DNA of 64,000 bases, from contig AP012044.1 of assembly GCA_000283575.1 (NCBI GenBank), positions 248,001 through 312,000 on the forward strand, written 5' to 3'. A program made the position numbers and the translations under genes. The stretch's first letter is position 1. Each line of letters starts with the position of its first letter. The notes under the pieces are model-generated. The model had not been told where the DNA came from, made no database searches, and saw only the letters and a program-made list of their open reading frames with translations. Source of the stretch: Oscillibacter valericigenes Sjm18-20 (GTDB lineage Bacteria > Bacillota > Clostridia > Oscillospirales > Oscillospiraceae). Positions 53,386-61,463 of this stretch are shown piece by piece.

Positions 53386-53647
53386 GCGGCTTTGAAAAGG
53401 TTTATCTGCATATTTGGCAATTTCCCCGCTGGATATGAGACCATAACCGCCCGTTTACTGCGACCGATATATAGACTGTCCCTTTCAAAAGGAGCACTTT
53501 TGATTGCGCCCCGCAAAATTTTGTGGTAATTTTTAATGAGGATGCTTTTTTCCGCGTCTGAATGGCTTTGTGACTTCGACCGCAAGACCATTGCGTTGGA
53601 ATGTAAACGGCCATGGGCTGCACCATCAGAGAAAGGACGAACTATTT
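53386..53647. other. Region without a recognised gene
   Basis: About 260 bases with no supported ORF. It contains no obvious repeats besides the operators to its left. It carries the GAAAGGACGAACTATTT ribosome site of the following HAD gene. Confidence 0.4.
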
Positions 53648-54340
53648 ATGAAAATAAAGGCGGTCGCCTTTGATATTGGACATACGCTTGTCCGGTACAA
53701 CAGTCCCCTCAACTGGAAATCCCTTTACGAACCTGCGCTCAGGCAAGTATCCAAAAGGTGCGCGTTTTCTTTATCTGATGAGGATATTCAAATGGCAGCA
53801 AGTATTCTGACAAAGTACAACACACGTGAAAATCCGCGGGAAAAAGAAATCACGTCTCAAGTCATCTTTACGGAGATCCTCGACGCTTTAAAACTGCCGC
53901 ACAGTATACTGGATGCTGCACGGGAAGCCTTCTATGGCTTTTTTCAGTCGGACGCCGAATGCTATGAGGATGTGGCAGACACGCTGCAATATCTGAGATC
54001 TGCCGGCGTTGGAATCGGAGCATTGACGGATGTCGCCTACGGAATGGACAATTCATTCTCTTTACAGGATATAGCGTCAATTCGCCATTATTTTGACGTG
54101 GTACTCACTTCGGTTGATGTTGGATACAGAAAACCCAACTCCGCCGGTTTTATATCGCTGCTGAAGGCTTTTGATGTTTCTCCGGAACAAATGATTTACG
54201 TTGGTGATGAGCAAAAGGATATCGTCGGAGCAAATGCCGCAGGTAGTGTATCTGTGCTCATTGACAGAGACGATAATTCCCCCGATTGGGGTCAAAACCA
54301 TACGATTCAGGACCTTCAGGAAATCTGTAAGCTCATCTGA
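53648..54340 (+). CDS. HAD-superfamily hydrolase
   Basis: 230 residues from ATG 53648. Motif I is FDIGHTLVRYNS (the second Asp of DxDxT is replaced by Gly/His context), motif II LTDVAYG, motif III/IV GYRKPNSAG and VGDEQKDIVGA. FDIGHTL in place of FDxDGTL is unusual, since the catalytic acid is missing, so activity may differ (inference). The base composition is lower in G+C than its neighbours. Confidence 0.75.
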   Translation: MKIKAVAFDIGHTLVRYNSPLNWKSLYEPALRQVSKRCAFSLSDEDIQMAASILTKYNTRENPREKEITSQVIFTEILDALKLPHSILDAAREAFYGFFQSDAECYEDVADTLQYLRSAGVGIGALTDVAYGMDNSFSLQDIASIRHYFDVVLTSVDVGYRKPNSAGFISLLKAFDVSPEQMIYVGDEQKDIVGANAAGSVSVLIDRDDNSPDWGQNHTIQDLQEICKLI

Positions 54341-54423
54341 ATTTCATAGCCGGCCGATTTAACTATGCGGTTTTGCCGGACAGCGCGCAACAGCAGTCCC
54401 CGACTTTATTTCGTCTGAGTTTA

Positions 54424-54470
54424 AGCGGCGGTTTTGATTTTATATCAAAACCACCGCTTCTTTTTTTAAG
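54424..54470 (+). terminator. Terminator after the HAD gene
   Basis: AGCGG-CGGTTTTGAT and its complement, then CTTTTTTT. One mismatch in the stem. Confidence 0.8.
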
Positions 54471-54539
54471 GGCAAAAGAAACGCAGACACCGTGAAACCG
54501 AGACCTGCGTTCTATGGGCATCCCTCAAAAATGCTCCCA

Positions 54540-55271
54540 TCAAATTTTACGAGCATGCCGGCCCTGCTGCGCCAACTTAATGAAATGCTCAAAAAGGGGC
54601 CTGAAGCGCGGGTGATCACACACCAGCTCTTCGGGATGCCATTGCACAGCGAAAATTTTTCGATTTACATCTTCTATAGCTTCAACGATTCCATCCGCCG
54701 CAACGGCGGATATTTTAAAATTGGAAGCAACGGTTTTCAATGCCTGGTGGTGATAACTATTGACTCTGAGAGGCTCCTTGCCAAGCAGGTTCTCCATCAA
54801 AAACCCCGGTGTGAGGGTAACTCCATGTGTCAGCTGACTGCGGATGGACATGTCCTGCACGTGACAGACTTGAGTTTCATACTGCGTCGGGATATCCTGA
54901 TACAGATCGCCGCCGAAATATACGTTCAACAACTGCATTCCACGGCAGATCCCAAAGACAGGAAGCTGTTTCTCCACCGCCAACCGGATTAACTCCAGCT
55001 CCATCCGGTCTTTTTCCTCCTGAATCAATGTCACCTGCGGGATCGGATCCTGCGCATATAAGACAGGGCTTATATCTCCTCCTCCCGGAATCAGAAGACC
55101 GTCCAAAAAAGGGAGATATTCCCGGGCGCGGGTTGCGTCCCGGTTAACAGGAATCAGAACCGGCGTACCACCCGACGCGATCACGGCGTCAATATACGGC
55201 GTATTTGCCATATGCTTATTGCTTTGTATTTTGGGGCTGACCGATGCCACGAATCCAATCACTGGTTTCAT
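54540..55271 (-). CDS. Gamma-glutamyl-GABA hydrolase-like class I amidotransferase
   Basis: 243 residues. The nucleophile elbow is VFGICRGMQLLNV (Cys near residue 109), and the His/Glu pair is QWHPEE near 215. Opening YIDAVIASGGTPVLIPVN and LLIPGGGDISP match PuuD/peptidase C26. It hydrolyses gamma-glutamyl amides. Neighbouring gene remnants prevent pathway assignment. Confidence 0.88.
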   Translation of the reverse strand: MKPVIGFVASVSPKIQSNKHMANTPYIDAVIASGGTPVLIPVNRDATRAREYLPFLDGLLIPGGGDISPVLYAQDPIPQVTLIQEEKDRMELELIRLAVEKQLPVFGICRGMQLLNVYFGGDLYQDIPTQYETQVCHVQDMSIRSQLTHGVTLTPGFLMENLLGKEPLRVNSYHHQALKTVASNFKISAVAADGIVEAIEDVNRKIFAVQWHPEELVCDHPRFRPLFEHFIKLAQQGRHARKI

Positions 55272-55289
55272 AATGCTGCTCCTCTACTC

Positions 55290-55990
55290 TCTTTCATAGC
55301 TTTCCGGAATGCCGGCACAAAGGCCCAGGTAAAAGGGCCTATGGCGTCATGCTCCCGATACTCCGCCCGGAGCTTGCTCTATGGCTGCCGCGCCGGATTC
55401 GCCAAAAATTCCGCCGGGTAATAATAAAGCTTGAGGCTTTCCACCATGGGACAGATCAGCGTATGGGAAATACGCTCCTCGGGATTCAGTTCCTGAAGCT
55501 CTCTTCAAAAGCGCGGGTCCGGAGGCAAACCGCATTCGATGGAAAAGACTATTTCTATTGATTCTAACACCCAGAGTCAAGTGTCTCTGGCGGGAATATA
55601 TGCCGCGGTCTCTGTCATAACGGAGGGTATCCTCCCGAACGGCTCGCTCCATGCAGAATCATTGCCCGTTTTAAAGGAAGTGGGAAATTAAGCTGTACAA
55701 ATTCCAAGTTCAAGGGCATGAGTGTGTGCGCCGCGGAAAAATCGCCGCGGCAGACCATTTTTAAGCCTTTTACCACGGCGCAAACGCCTGTCCTCCGGAC
55801 CACTTCTCTGTAACCTCCAGCAGATAATAGTCAACCAGTATCGCGAGATTACAGATTCTCTCGTCGAAACTCACATCCGCAGGCGGGTGTTCCGGCTGCC
55901 GATACCTGTCTGCGGGATGCACTGGACCCGCAAGCGTCCGGCAAATTCAGCGCCGGGATTGTTGGCATGATACAAATGTACGGAGTACAA
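55290..55990 (-). pseudogene. Decayed minus-strand gene remnant(s)
   Basis: No full ORF, but protein-like islands appear on the minus strand in shifting frames: RELQELNPEERISHTLICPM with VESLKLYYYPAEFLANPARQ, ending at a stop near 55387. Further upstream are DVSFDERICNLAILVDYYLL near 55850 and YHANNPGAEFAGRLRV near 55940. The islands look like one hydrolase or acyltransferase gene broken by several frameshifts and stops. Family not certain. Confidence 0.4.
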
Positions 55991-56102
55991 GCCAGATATT
56001 GTCAATGGTTCTGCTGCAATATCCGGCGGTCGCCCTCAGAAAACTACCGACTAAAAGGCCGAAAAACCACCAGTTTCAGATATCTCTGCCAATTCATATG
56101 GA

Positions 56103-56300
56103 TTAAGTTTCGGGCAAAAGCATTTCGTCTGTCATTTGTACAAATCCAAATTTCTCATACAAAGGTTGGCCGGCTTCTGTCGCTTCCAATGAAATATAGC
56201 CGATATCTCGTGCCTTTGCCTCACCGACCAGCAGCTCAAGGGTCTTATATGCAATTCCCTTTCTTCTATACTCCGGATGTGTGGAGGGATATCATAGAAG
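56103..56300 (-). pseudogene. GNAT acetyltransferase C-terminal fragment
   Basis: Minus strand reads HPEYRRKGIAYKTLELLVGE followed by ISLEATEAGQPLYEKFGF, the acetyl-CoA-binding and C-terminal strands of a GNAT enzyme, ending at TAA 56103-56105. The upstream part is absent: an IS3 element begins at 56301. A one-base shift near 56285 also disturbs the frame. Nonfunctional. Confidence 0.75.
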
Positions 56301-56318
56301 TGCAGAGTGCAAACACCC

Positions 56319-56610
56319 CAAAAGTGATAGAATCAATAAGGAGTTCAAAGAAGAAGCGGTCAAGCTGTCTGATGAAATCGGCGTGAAGCAGGCGGCGGCA
56401 CAGCTGGGCATTCCGTACTACTCTCTGGCGGAGCGGCGGCAAAAGCGAAAGGCCTTCGGAGATCACGCCTTCGTCGGCAGCGGCATTCGCCGCGACGCGC
56501 CGCTTTCCGAGAACGAACGCCGGCTGATGAAGGAAATCGCGGAACTGCGGAAGGCCAATGAGATTCTCAAGGATGCGCTGGGTTTTTTCGCCAAAGACCG
56601 GAAACGGTAA
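56319..56610 (+). pseudogene. IS3 orfA remnant
   Basis: Encodes NKEFKEEAVKLSDEIGVKQA and the leucine-rich RRLMKEIAELRKANEILKDA, normal for IS3 OrfA (HTH plus coiled coil). No ATG is found between the element's left end and the HTH; the expected start has been lost. Ends KDRKR at 56610. Confidence 0.7.
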
Positions 56611-56634
56611 AGCCGAAGCAGCGTACGGCGAGCC

Positions 56635-57234
56635 ATGAACCGGGGAGGTTTGCTCCATCGTTCTTCACGTCACCCCAGCAGTCTGACAAAAGCAGACTTG
56701 GCTGCGCAGAAGGCGGAGAACCTGATTTGCCGGGACTTTACCGCAGACGCTCCTAACCGGAAGTGGCTGACAGATATCACGCAGATCCAGTGTCAGGACG
56801 GCAAGCTGTATCTGGCAGCAGTTCTGAACTGTTATAACGGAGAGATCGTCGGTCTTGCTATGGATGACAACATGAAGAAGGAACTGTGTGCCTGCCAGGC
56901 GCAGGGAGCCTATGGAATGACCCTGCACAGCGACCGCGGCAGCCAATTTACCAGTTCCTCATTTCGGAAGGTGCTGGCGCAATACGGTGCGGTTCAAAGC
57001 ATGAGCGGTACGGAACACTGCTACGACAACGCCAGAATGGAGAGCTTTTTTGCTACGCTGAAAAAAGAAAAACTCTATCGAATCCGGACGGAGCAGATGC
57101 CCATGGCACAGGTTAAGAGCATCGTGTTCCGGTACATCATGACCTACTATAACCGCCGGCGAATCTACACTGCCAACCCCGGCGGCCTGCCGCCGGCCAT
57201 GTATCGTCAGGCCGCCAGAGGCCTGGCCGCATAA
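56635..57234 (+). pseudogene. IS3 orfB, N-terminally deleted
   Basis: 199 codons. The DDE core is intact: LTDITQI, LHSDRGSQF and YDNARMESFFATLKKEK (Asp, Asp, Glu). About 90 N-terminal residues (the HTH_21 part) are missing and replaced by MNRGGLLHR, which has no family match. No longer coupled to orfA by frameshifting. Inactive. Confidence 0.75.
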
Positions 57235-57291
57235 GCCCCGGATTTCGGGTGTTCACATTCTGCACGGTTCTTGACTTCTCCAAACTGAAAA

Positions 57292-57590
57292 TTATTTTGA
57301 ATACATGCTTGAGGATGAAACTCCTCCATCAACAGGAAAAGCCCCCCCTGTTATATATCCGGCATCCTCACTTACAAGAAAAGCCACCATATTCGCAATG
57401 TCTGTGGGTTCTCCAATCCGCTTTAGCGGTATGCGTTCTGCACAGCGGATAGCGGATGCTTTTTTTGTAAAAGTCAGCATAACAAGTCCTGCTATTGTTG
57501 TGCAGTACAATGGTGATGTTAATTCTGGCACAAGACCCAGACAGGAAGCAATCATAACAATTAAGCCCTTTGCGGCTCTGATTTTTGTAA
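57292..57590 (-). pseudogene. SDR-family oxidoreductase remnant
   Basis: Minus strand. [16 protein letters not shown] resembles the Ser...Tyr catalytic region of short-chain dehydrogenases. After a deletion it goes directly to [20 protein letters not shown] and [14 protein letters not shown], the usual SDR C-terminus. The Tyr-x-x-x-Lys helix is cut (YCTTIAG). It abuts the nitrilase fragment on the other strand. Dead gene. Confidence 0.7.
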
Positions 57591-58346
57591 GTGCATTGAC
57601 GGCGGATGCTGCCGCACGCGGCGCAAAGCTGATCTGTATGCCGGAGGGCGTCAATTATGTCGGCATGGACAGCAAAGCCAATGCTGAAGAAATACCCAGA
57701 GGCAGAACCTTTTGCTTTTTTCTGAGCAGGCAAAAAAATATGGAGTCTGGCTGCACTGCGGCAGCATTTATGAAAAAGCGCCGGGGGACGACCACCCCTA
57801 TAACTGCACGATGGTGATCAATCCCTCTGGGAAATTGGTTGCTCGATACCGCAAGGCGCATCCTTTCGACGTGGTGATAGCCGACGGGTCTTCGGTGCGC
57901 GAATCCGACCGCATTTCCCCCGGAAACGAGCTGGTCACGATGGATACCGGTGAAGTGGGCCACTTGGGGCTGTCCATCTGCTACGATATGCGCTTTGGCG
58001 AAATGTACGCATTATGACGTTGGAAGGTGTGCAGATTTTTCTTTGCCCTGCGGACTTTACTCTCAACACCGGCAAGGATCATTGGGAACCTCTGCATCGC
58101 GCACGCGCCATTGAGAACAGTTGCTATGTCATTGCGCCGGCGCAGATCGGTAGCAAGCCCAAATTTCAGGCATACGGCAATTCGTTGATGATCGATCCAT
58201 GGGGAAATGTGGTGGCGCGCGCTTCCAACCAACCGTGCGTGATCACTGCGGAAATTGACCTCGACTATGTGGATACTGTGAGAAAGCAGCTCTTTACGCT
58301 TGAAAACAGGCGGACAGATCTTTATACTCTGTGCCAGACCAAGTAA
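57585..58346 (+). pseudogene. Nitrilase-superfamily carbon-nitrogen hydrolase, twice frameshifted
   Basis: Catalytic residues are all present in three frames: Glu in [12 protein letters not shown], Lys in ARYRKAHPFD, Cys in LGLSICYDMRFGE. The first shift lies in a T run near 57715, the second near 58013. The N-terminus is missing at the SDR junction. The C-terminal part (TLEGVQIFLCPADFTLNTGK onward) is intact to 58346. T-run location makes base error possible for the first shift, but the setting favours decay. Confidence 0.8.
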
Positions 58347-58370
58347 AATAAGGACGGTCGACGGACAAAT

Positions 58371-58403
58371 GGAGGACGCTTTCCGGGTAGGAAAGCGTCC
58401 TCC
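58371..58403 (+). terminator. Hairpin after the nitrilase pseudogene
   Basis: GGAGGACGCTTTCC and GGAAAGCGTCCTCC, 14-bp perfect stem with loop GGGTA. The following TCTTTG is a poor T run. Confidence 0.6.
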
Positions 58404-58459
58404 GCGCCTCTTTGTAATTTCGGCCTTATGCCGATGAGCCGACCGTAAAGGAACAAGAT

Positions 58460-59263
58460 ATGAATCACAAAAAAGTGATTGGCCTGACCTGCGTTGCAGC
58501 GCTGATGTGGAGCTTGGCGGGCTTGAACATCAAAATGATCAGTTGGACACCCTATGCCATTGCGGGCGGCCGAAGCCTGATAGCCATGCTGCTGCTGACA
58601 CCTGTGGTACTCAAAAGCAAGAAGCGGCGGATCGACTGGTACGTCCTAGGCGGTGCGCTGTGCTACGCCGCCTTTAATTATTGCTTTGTTGCGTCAACAA
58701 AACTGACGACTTCTGCAAACGCCATCATGCTGCAATACACGGCGCCCATTTATGTGGCGCTGCTCTTATGGGTGTTTTTGAAAGAGCGCGTCACAAGGAC
58801 TGACATTTACAGCATGGCGTGCGTATTTGCCGGTATGGTGCTCTTTTTTATGGATCAGGCAGGGGGAGGCAGTACGATTGGAAATGCTGTCGCAGTGTTT
58901 AACGGCGTAACCTTTGCCGGCATTTCAATCTTTTTGCGGCTGCTAAAAAACGGAAACCCAGTCATGTCGATGTATCTTGGAAATATCATCGCAGGGGTTG
59001 CTGGCATTTCGTTTATTGTCAGGGCCGGACGATTGGATCGGAGTGATTTCTTTTTTCTTATTTTGCTGGGCAGCATGGTAGCACTCTCTTATGTCATATG
59101 TGCCAAGGCAAGTACGGGCCTTTCCGAACTGGAAACGGTTATCATTCCAATTATTGACCCCATTATGAATCCGGTATGGGTTTTTCTGACGCTGGGCGAA
59201 AAGCCGGGCAGACTGAGCCTTTTGGCGCAGCGGTCGTACTCAATGGGGTTACACTCCGGGTAA
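58460..59263 (+). CDS. DMT (EamA-like) transporter with abnormal C-terminus
   Basis: 267 residues with eight or nine hydrophobic helices, and two EamA repeats: ALMWSLAGLNIKMISWTPYA in the first, GNAVAVFNGVTFAGISIFLR in the second. The last expected helix after VFLTLGEKPG is replaced by LSLLAQRSYSMGLHSG. That suggests a frameshift or junction near 59215, and the family usually has about 290-300 residues. Exports or imports small metabolites; substrate unknown. Possibly impaired. Confidence 0.75.
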   Translation: MNHKKVIGLTCVAALMWSLAGLNIKMISWTPYAIAGGRSLIAMLLLTPVVLKSKKRRIDWYVLGGALCYAAFNYCFVASTKLTTSANAIMLQYTAPIYVALLLWVFLKERVTRTDIYSMACVFAGMVLFFMDQAGGGSTIGNAVAVFNGVTFAGISIFLRLLKNGNPVMSMYLGNIIAGVAGISFIVRAGRLDRSDFFFLILLGSMVALSYVICAKASTGLSELETVIIPIIDPIMNPVWVFLTLGEKPGRLSLLAQRSYSMGLHSG

Positions 59264-59531
59264 TTTGTGGGAGTAAAAATAATTTGGCGAAGACATCCGT
59301 CTGATCTCATAATTGATTTTAAAAGCTGTTGCGGAGTTATTTACCGATACTGACCGTAGTGGCCCACAGGCTGTGAATCAGTCCGCTATCCGTACCCACG
59401 CCTATGCGCGCTTTATATCGGAAGTGCCAAGCGCAAAGTACGGGAGAGTTACGTTTCCTTTTATCAGTCGTTTTTTCTTTGGCGGATGCCCTGAATCCGA
59501 CTGAAATTCAAAAAAACCCGACTTCCGTTCC
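59264..59531. other. Region of unclear origin between transporter and scaffold gene
   Basis: An open stretch at about 59320-59504 reads AVAELFTDTDRSGPQAVNQS and HAYARFISEVPSAKYGRVTF, which looks protein-like but has no normal start or recognised family. It may be a gene remnant. Nothing else seen. Confidence 0.3.
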
Positions 59532-59560
59532 TTGACAGGTTAATCGTTTACCAGTATAAT
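59532..59560 (+). promoter_or_regulatory. Consensus promoter of the scaffold/GGGtGRT pair
   Basis: TTGACA (59532-59537), exactly 17 bases, TATAAT (59555-59560): a perfect match to the vegetative consensus, implying strong expression. Confidence 0.85.
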
Positions 59561-59631
59561 AGTTGCGGAATTCAACGACAGGAGACAAAATTGCGCCTGT
59601 TTTGAAAAAGCGCAGGAAAGGAAGCGTTTTT

Positions 59632-60324
59632 ATGATCTGTTCTGCCGAAGTACAGCATATGTGTCCCGTGGCCAAGGGCGCATATCACGGCCCGGCCCCC
59701 ATCCCCGAGGAGGGCAAATGGGTCCAGGCCAAAGAAATCAGGGATATCTCCGGCCTGACCCATGGCATCGGCTGGTGCGCCCCGCAGCAGGGTGCGTGCA
59801 AGCTGACGCTCAACATCAAGGACGGCGTCATCGAGGAAGCTCTGGTGGAGACCATCGGCTGTTCGGGCATGACTCATTCCGCCGCAATGGCTTCTGAGAT
59901 TCTCATCGGCAAGACGATTCTGGAGGCACTGAACACCGATCTGGTGTGCGACGCCATCAACACCGCCATGCGGGAGCTGTTTTTGCAGATTGTTTACGGC
60001 CGCAGCCAGACGGCATTCTCTGAGGGAGGTCTGCCCGTCGGCGCTTCTTTGGAGGATCTGGGCAAGGGGCTTCGCTCCCAGATCGGCACCATGTTCGCCA
60101 CAAGGGAAAAAGGCCCCCGCTATATGGAGATGGCCGAGGGGTACGTCACTCGTGTGGCGCTGAATAAAGACAGCGAGATCGTGGGCTACGAGTTTGTGAA
60201 CCTGGGCAAGATGATGGAATCCGTCAAAAAGGGCATGGATGCCAACGAGGCGCTGGAGAAGGCCAAGGCCCACTACGGCCAGTTCGACAATGCCGCCAAA
60301 TATATCGACCCCCGTCAGGAATAA
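59632..60324 (+). CDS. IscU/NifU-like iron-sulfur scaffold protein
   Basis: 230 residues from ATG 59632 (GAAAGGAAGCG). IscU/NifU-type features: WCAPQQGAC (Cys49, Cys56) and the glycine-cysteine turn IGCSGMTHSAAMASEIL (Cys77), with Cys106 following. N-terminal Cys3 and Cys11 are extra. The C-terminal ~100 residues are not part of classical IscU. Iron-sulfur assembly is the likely role. It is cotranscribed with a GGGtGRT protein 17 bases downstream. Confidence 0.8.
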   Translation: MICSAEVQHMCPVAKGAYHGPAPIPEEGKWVQAKEIRDISGLTHGIGWCAPQQGACKLTLNIKDGVIEEALVETIGCSGMTHSAAMASEILIGKTILEALNTDLVCDAINTAMRELFLQIVYGRSQTAFSEGGLPVGASLEDLGKGLRSQIGTMFATREKGPRYMEMAEGYVTRVALNKDSEIVGYEFVNLGKMMESVKKGMDANEALEKAKAHYGQFDNAAKYIDPRQE

Positions 60325-60341
60325 GAGAGGAGGACACAAAA

Positions 60342-61340
60342 ATGGCTCTGTTTGAAAGCTATGAGAGAAGAATTGACAAGATTAACGGTGTCCTCGGGGA
60401 GTACGGAATCGGCTCTGTAGAGGATTGCCGCGAGCGCTGCAAGGCCGCAGGCTTCGACCCCTATGAGATCACCAAGGGTATTCAGCCCATCTGCTTTGAA
60501 AACGCCTGCTGGGCGTACTGCGTGGGCGCGGCCATTGCGCTGAAAAAGAATGTGAAGACCGCCGCCGAAGCGGCCGAGGCCATCGGCGTGGGACTCCAGT
60601 CCTTCTGCATCCCCGGCTCTGTCGCGGAGAGCCGCAAGGTGGGCCTCGGCCACGGAAACTTAGGCGCGATGCTGCTGCGGGACGAGACCAAGTGCTTCGC
60701 GTTTCTCGCGGGCCACGAGTCCTTTGCCGCCGCCGAAGGCGCCATCGGCATTGTCCACAACGCCAATAAGGCTCGCAAGGAACCCCTGCGGGTTATCCTG
60801 AACGGCCTTGGCAAGGACGCAGCCCAGATTATCTCCCGCATCAACGGATTCACCTATGTCCAGACCCAGTTTGACTACTATACCAGCGAATTGAAGGTCG
60901 TCCGGGAGATCCGGTACTCCGAGGGTGAGCGGGCTGAGGTCCGCTGCTTTGGTGCGGACGATGTCCGCGAGGGCGTGGCTATCATGCATCATGAGGGCGT
61001 GGACGTTTCCATCACAGGTAATTCCACCAACCCCACCCGTTTCCAGCACCCGGTGGCCGGTATCTATAAGAAAGAGTGCATCGAGCAGGGGAAGAAGTAC
61101 TTCTCCGTGGCCTCCGGCGGCGGCACAGGCCGCACGCTGCACCCCGACAACATGGCCGCCGGCCCTGCCAGCTACGGTATGACCGACACCATGGGCCGGA
61201 TGCACTCCGACGCTCAGTTTGCCGGTTCCAGCTCCGTCCCTGCCCATGTGGAGATGATGGGCTTCCTCGGCATGGGCAACAATCCCATGGTGGGAGCCAC
61301 CGTTGCTGTCGCCGTGGCCGTGGAGGAGAGCAAAAAATAA
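60342..61340 (+). CDS. GGGtGRT-family protein, function unknown
   Basis: 332 residues. Contains the eponymous GGGTGRT at residues 259-265, in VASGGGTGRTLHPDN. Cysteines at 29, 33, 51, 56, 60, 89, 118, 202 and 246 include the cluster CFENACWAYC (51-60), which could bind a cluster or metal. Histidine-rich patch MHHEG near 215. No known catalytic fold. Its fixed pairing with the scaffold gene suggests a partner or client in iron-sulfur assembly (inference). Confidence 0.85.
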   Translation: MALFESYERRIDKINGVLGEYGIGSVEDCRERCKAAGFDPYEITKGIQPICFENACWAYCVGAAIALKKNVKTAAEAAEAIGVGLQSFCIPGSVAESRKVGLGHGNLGAMLLRDETKCFAFLAGHESFAAAEGAIGIVHNANKARKEPLRVILNGLGKDAAQIISRINGFTYVQTQFDYYTSELKVVREIRYSEGERAEVRCFGADDVREGVAIMHHEGVDVSITGNSTNPTRFQHPVAGIYKKECIEQGKKYFSVASGGGTGRTLHPDNMAAGPASYGMTDTMGRMHSDAQFAGSSSVPAHVEMMGFLGMGNNPMVGATVAVAVAVEESKK

Positions 61341-61377
61341 GGAAAACAGCGGTTTTACCGAACTTTTTAGAGCAAAT

Positions 61378-61413
61378 AAAAGCACCCGATTCCGTCTGGA
61401 ATCGGGTGCTTTT
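61378..61413. terminator. Bidirectional terminator between GGGtGRT and integrase genes
   Basis: A 16-bp perfect stem (61378-61393 with 61398-61413), loop GTCT, with As before and Ts after. It marks the boundary of the integrated element, and could lie in or beside an attachment site. Confidence 0.9.
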
Positions 61414-61417
61414 CGCG

Positions 61418-61459
61418 TTTGCCCACGTCCTGCCCACGCTTTTTGGAGATGTGGGCAAA
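61418..61459. repeat. Inverted repeat near the integrase gene end
   Basis: TTTGCCCAC (61418-61426) and GTGGGCAAA (61451-61459), plus an extra TGCCCACG copy between them (about 61430-61437). It lies just outside the integrase stop, where recombinase arm-type sites or an attachment core often occur. Confidence 0.4.
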
Positions 61460-61463
61460 ATGA

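Larger units (their letters stand above)
56301..57264 (+). mobile_element. Internally deleted IS3-family element
   Basis: Left end TGCAGAGTGCAAACACCC and the complement of the right end TGCAGAATGTGAACACCC agree at 14 or 15 of 18 bases. The 964-bp length is short for IS3 (usually 1.2-1.5 kb). It contains an orfA without a clear start and an orfB without its N-terminal domain. No clear 3-4 bp target duplication, so the flanks may be rearranged. Confidence 0.75.
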
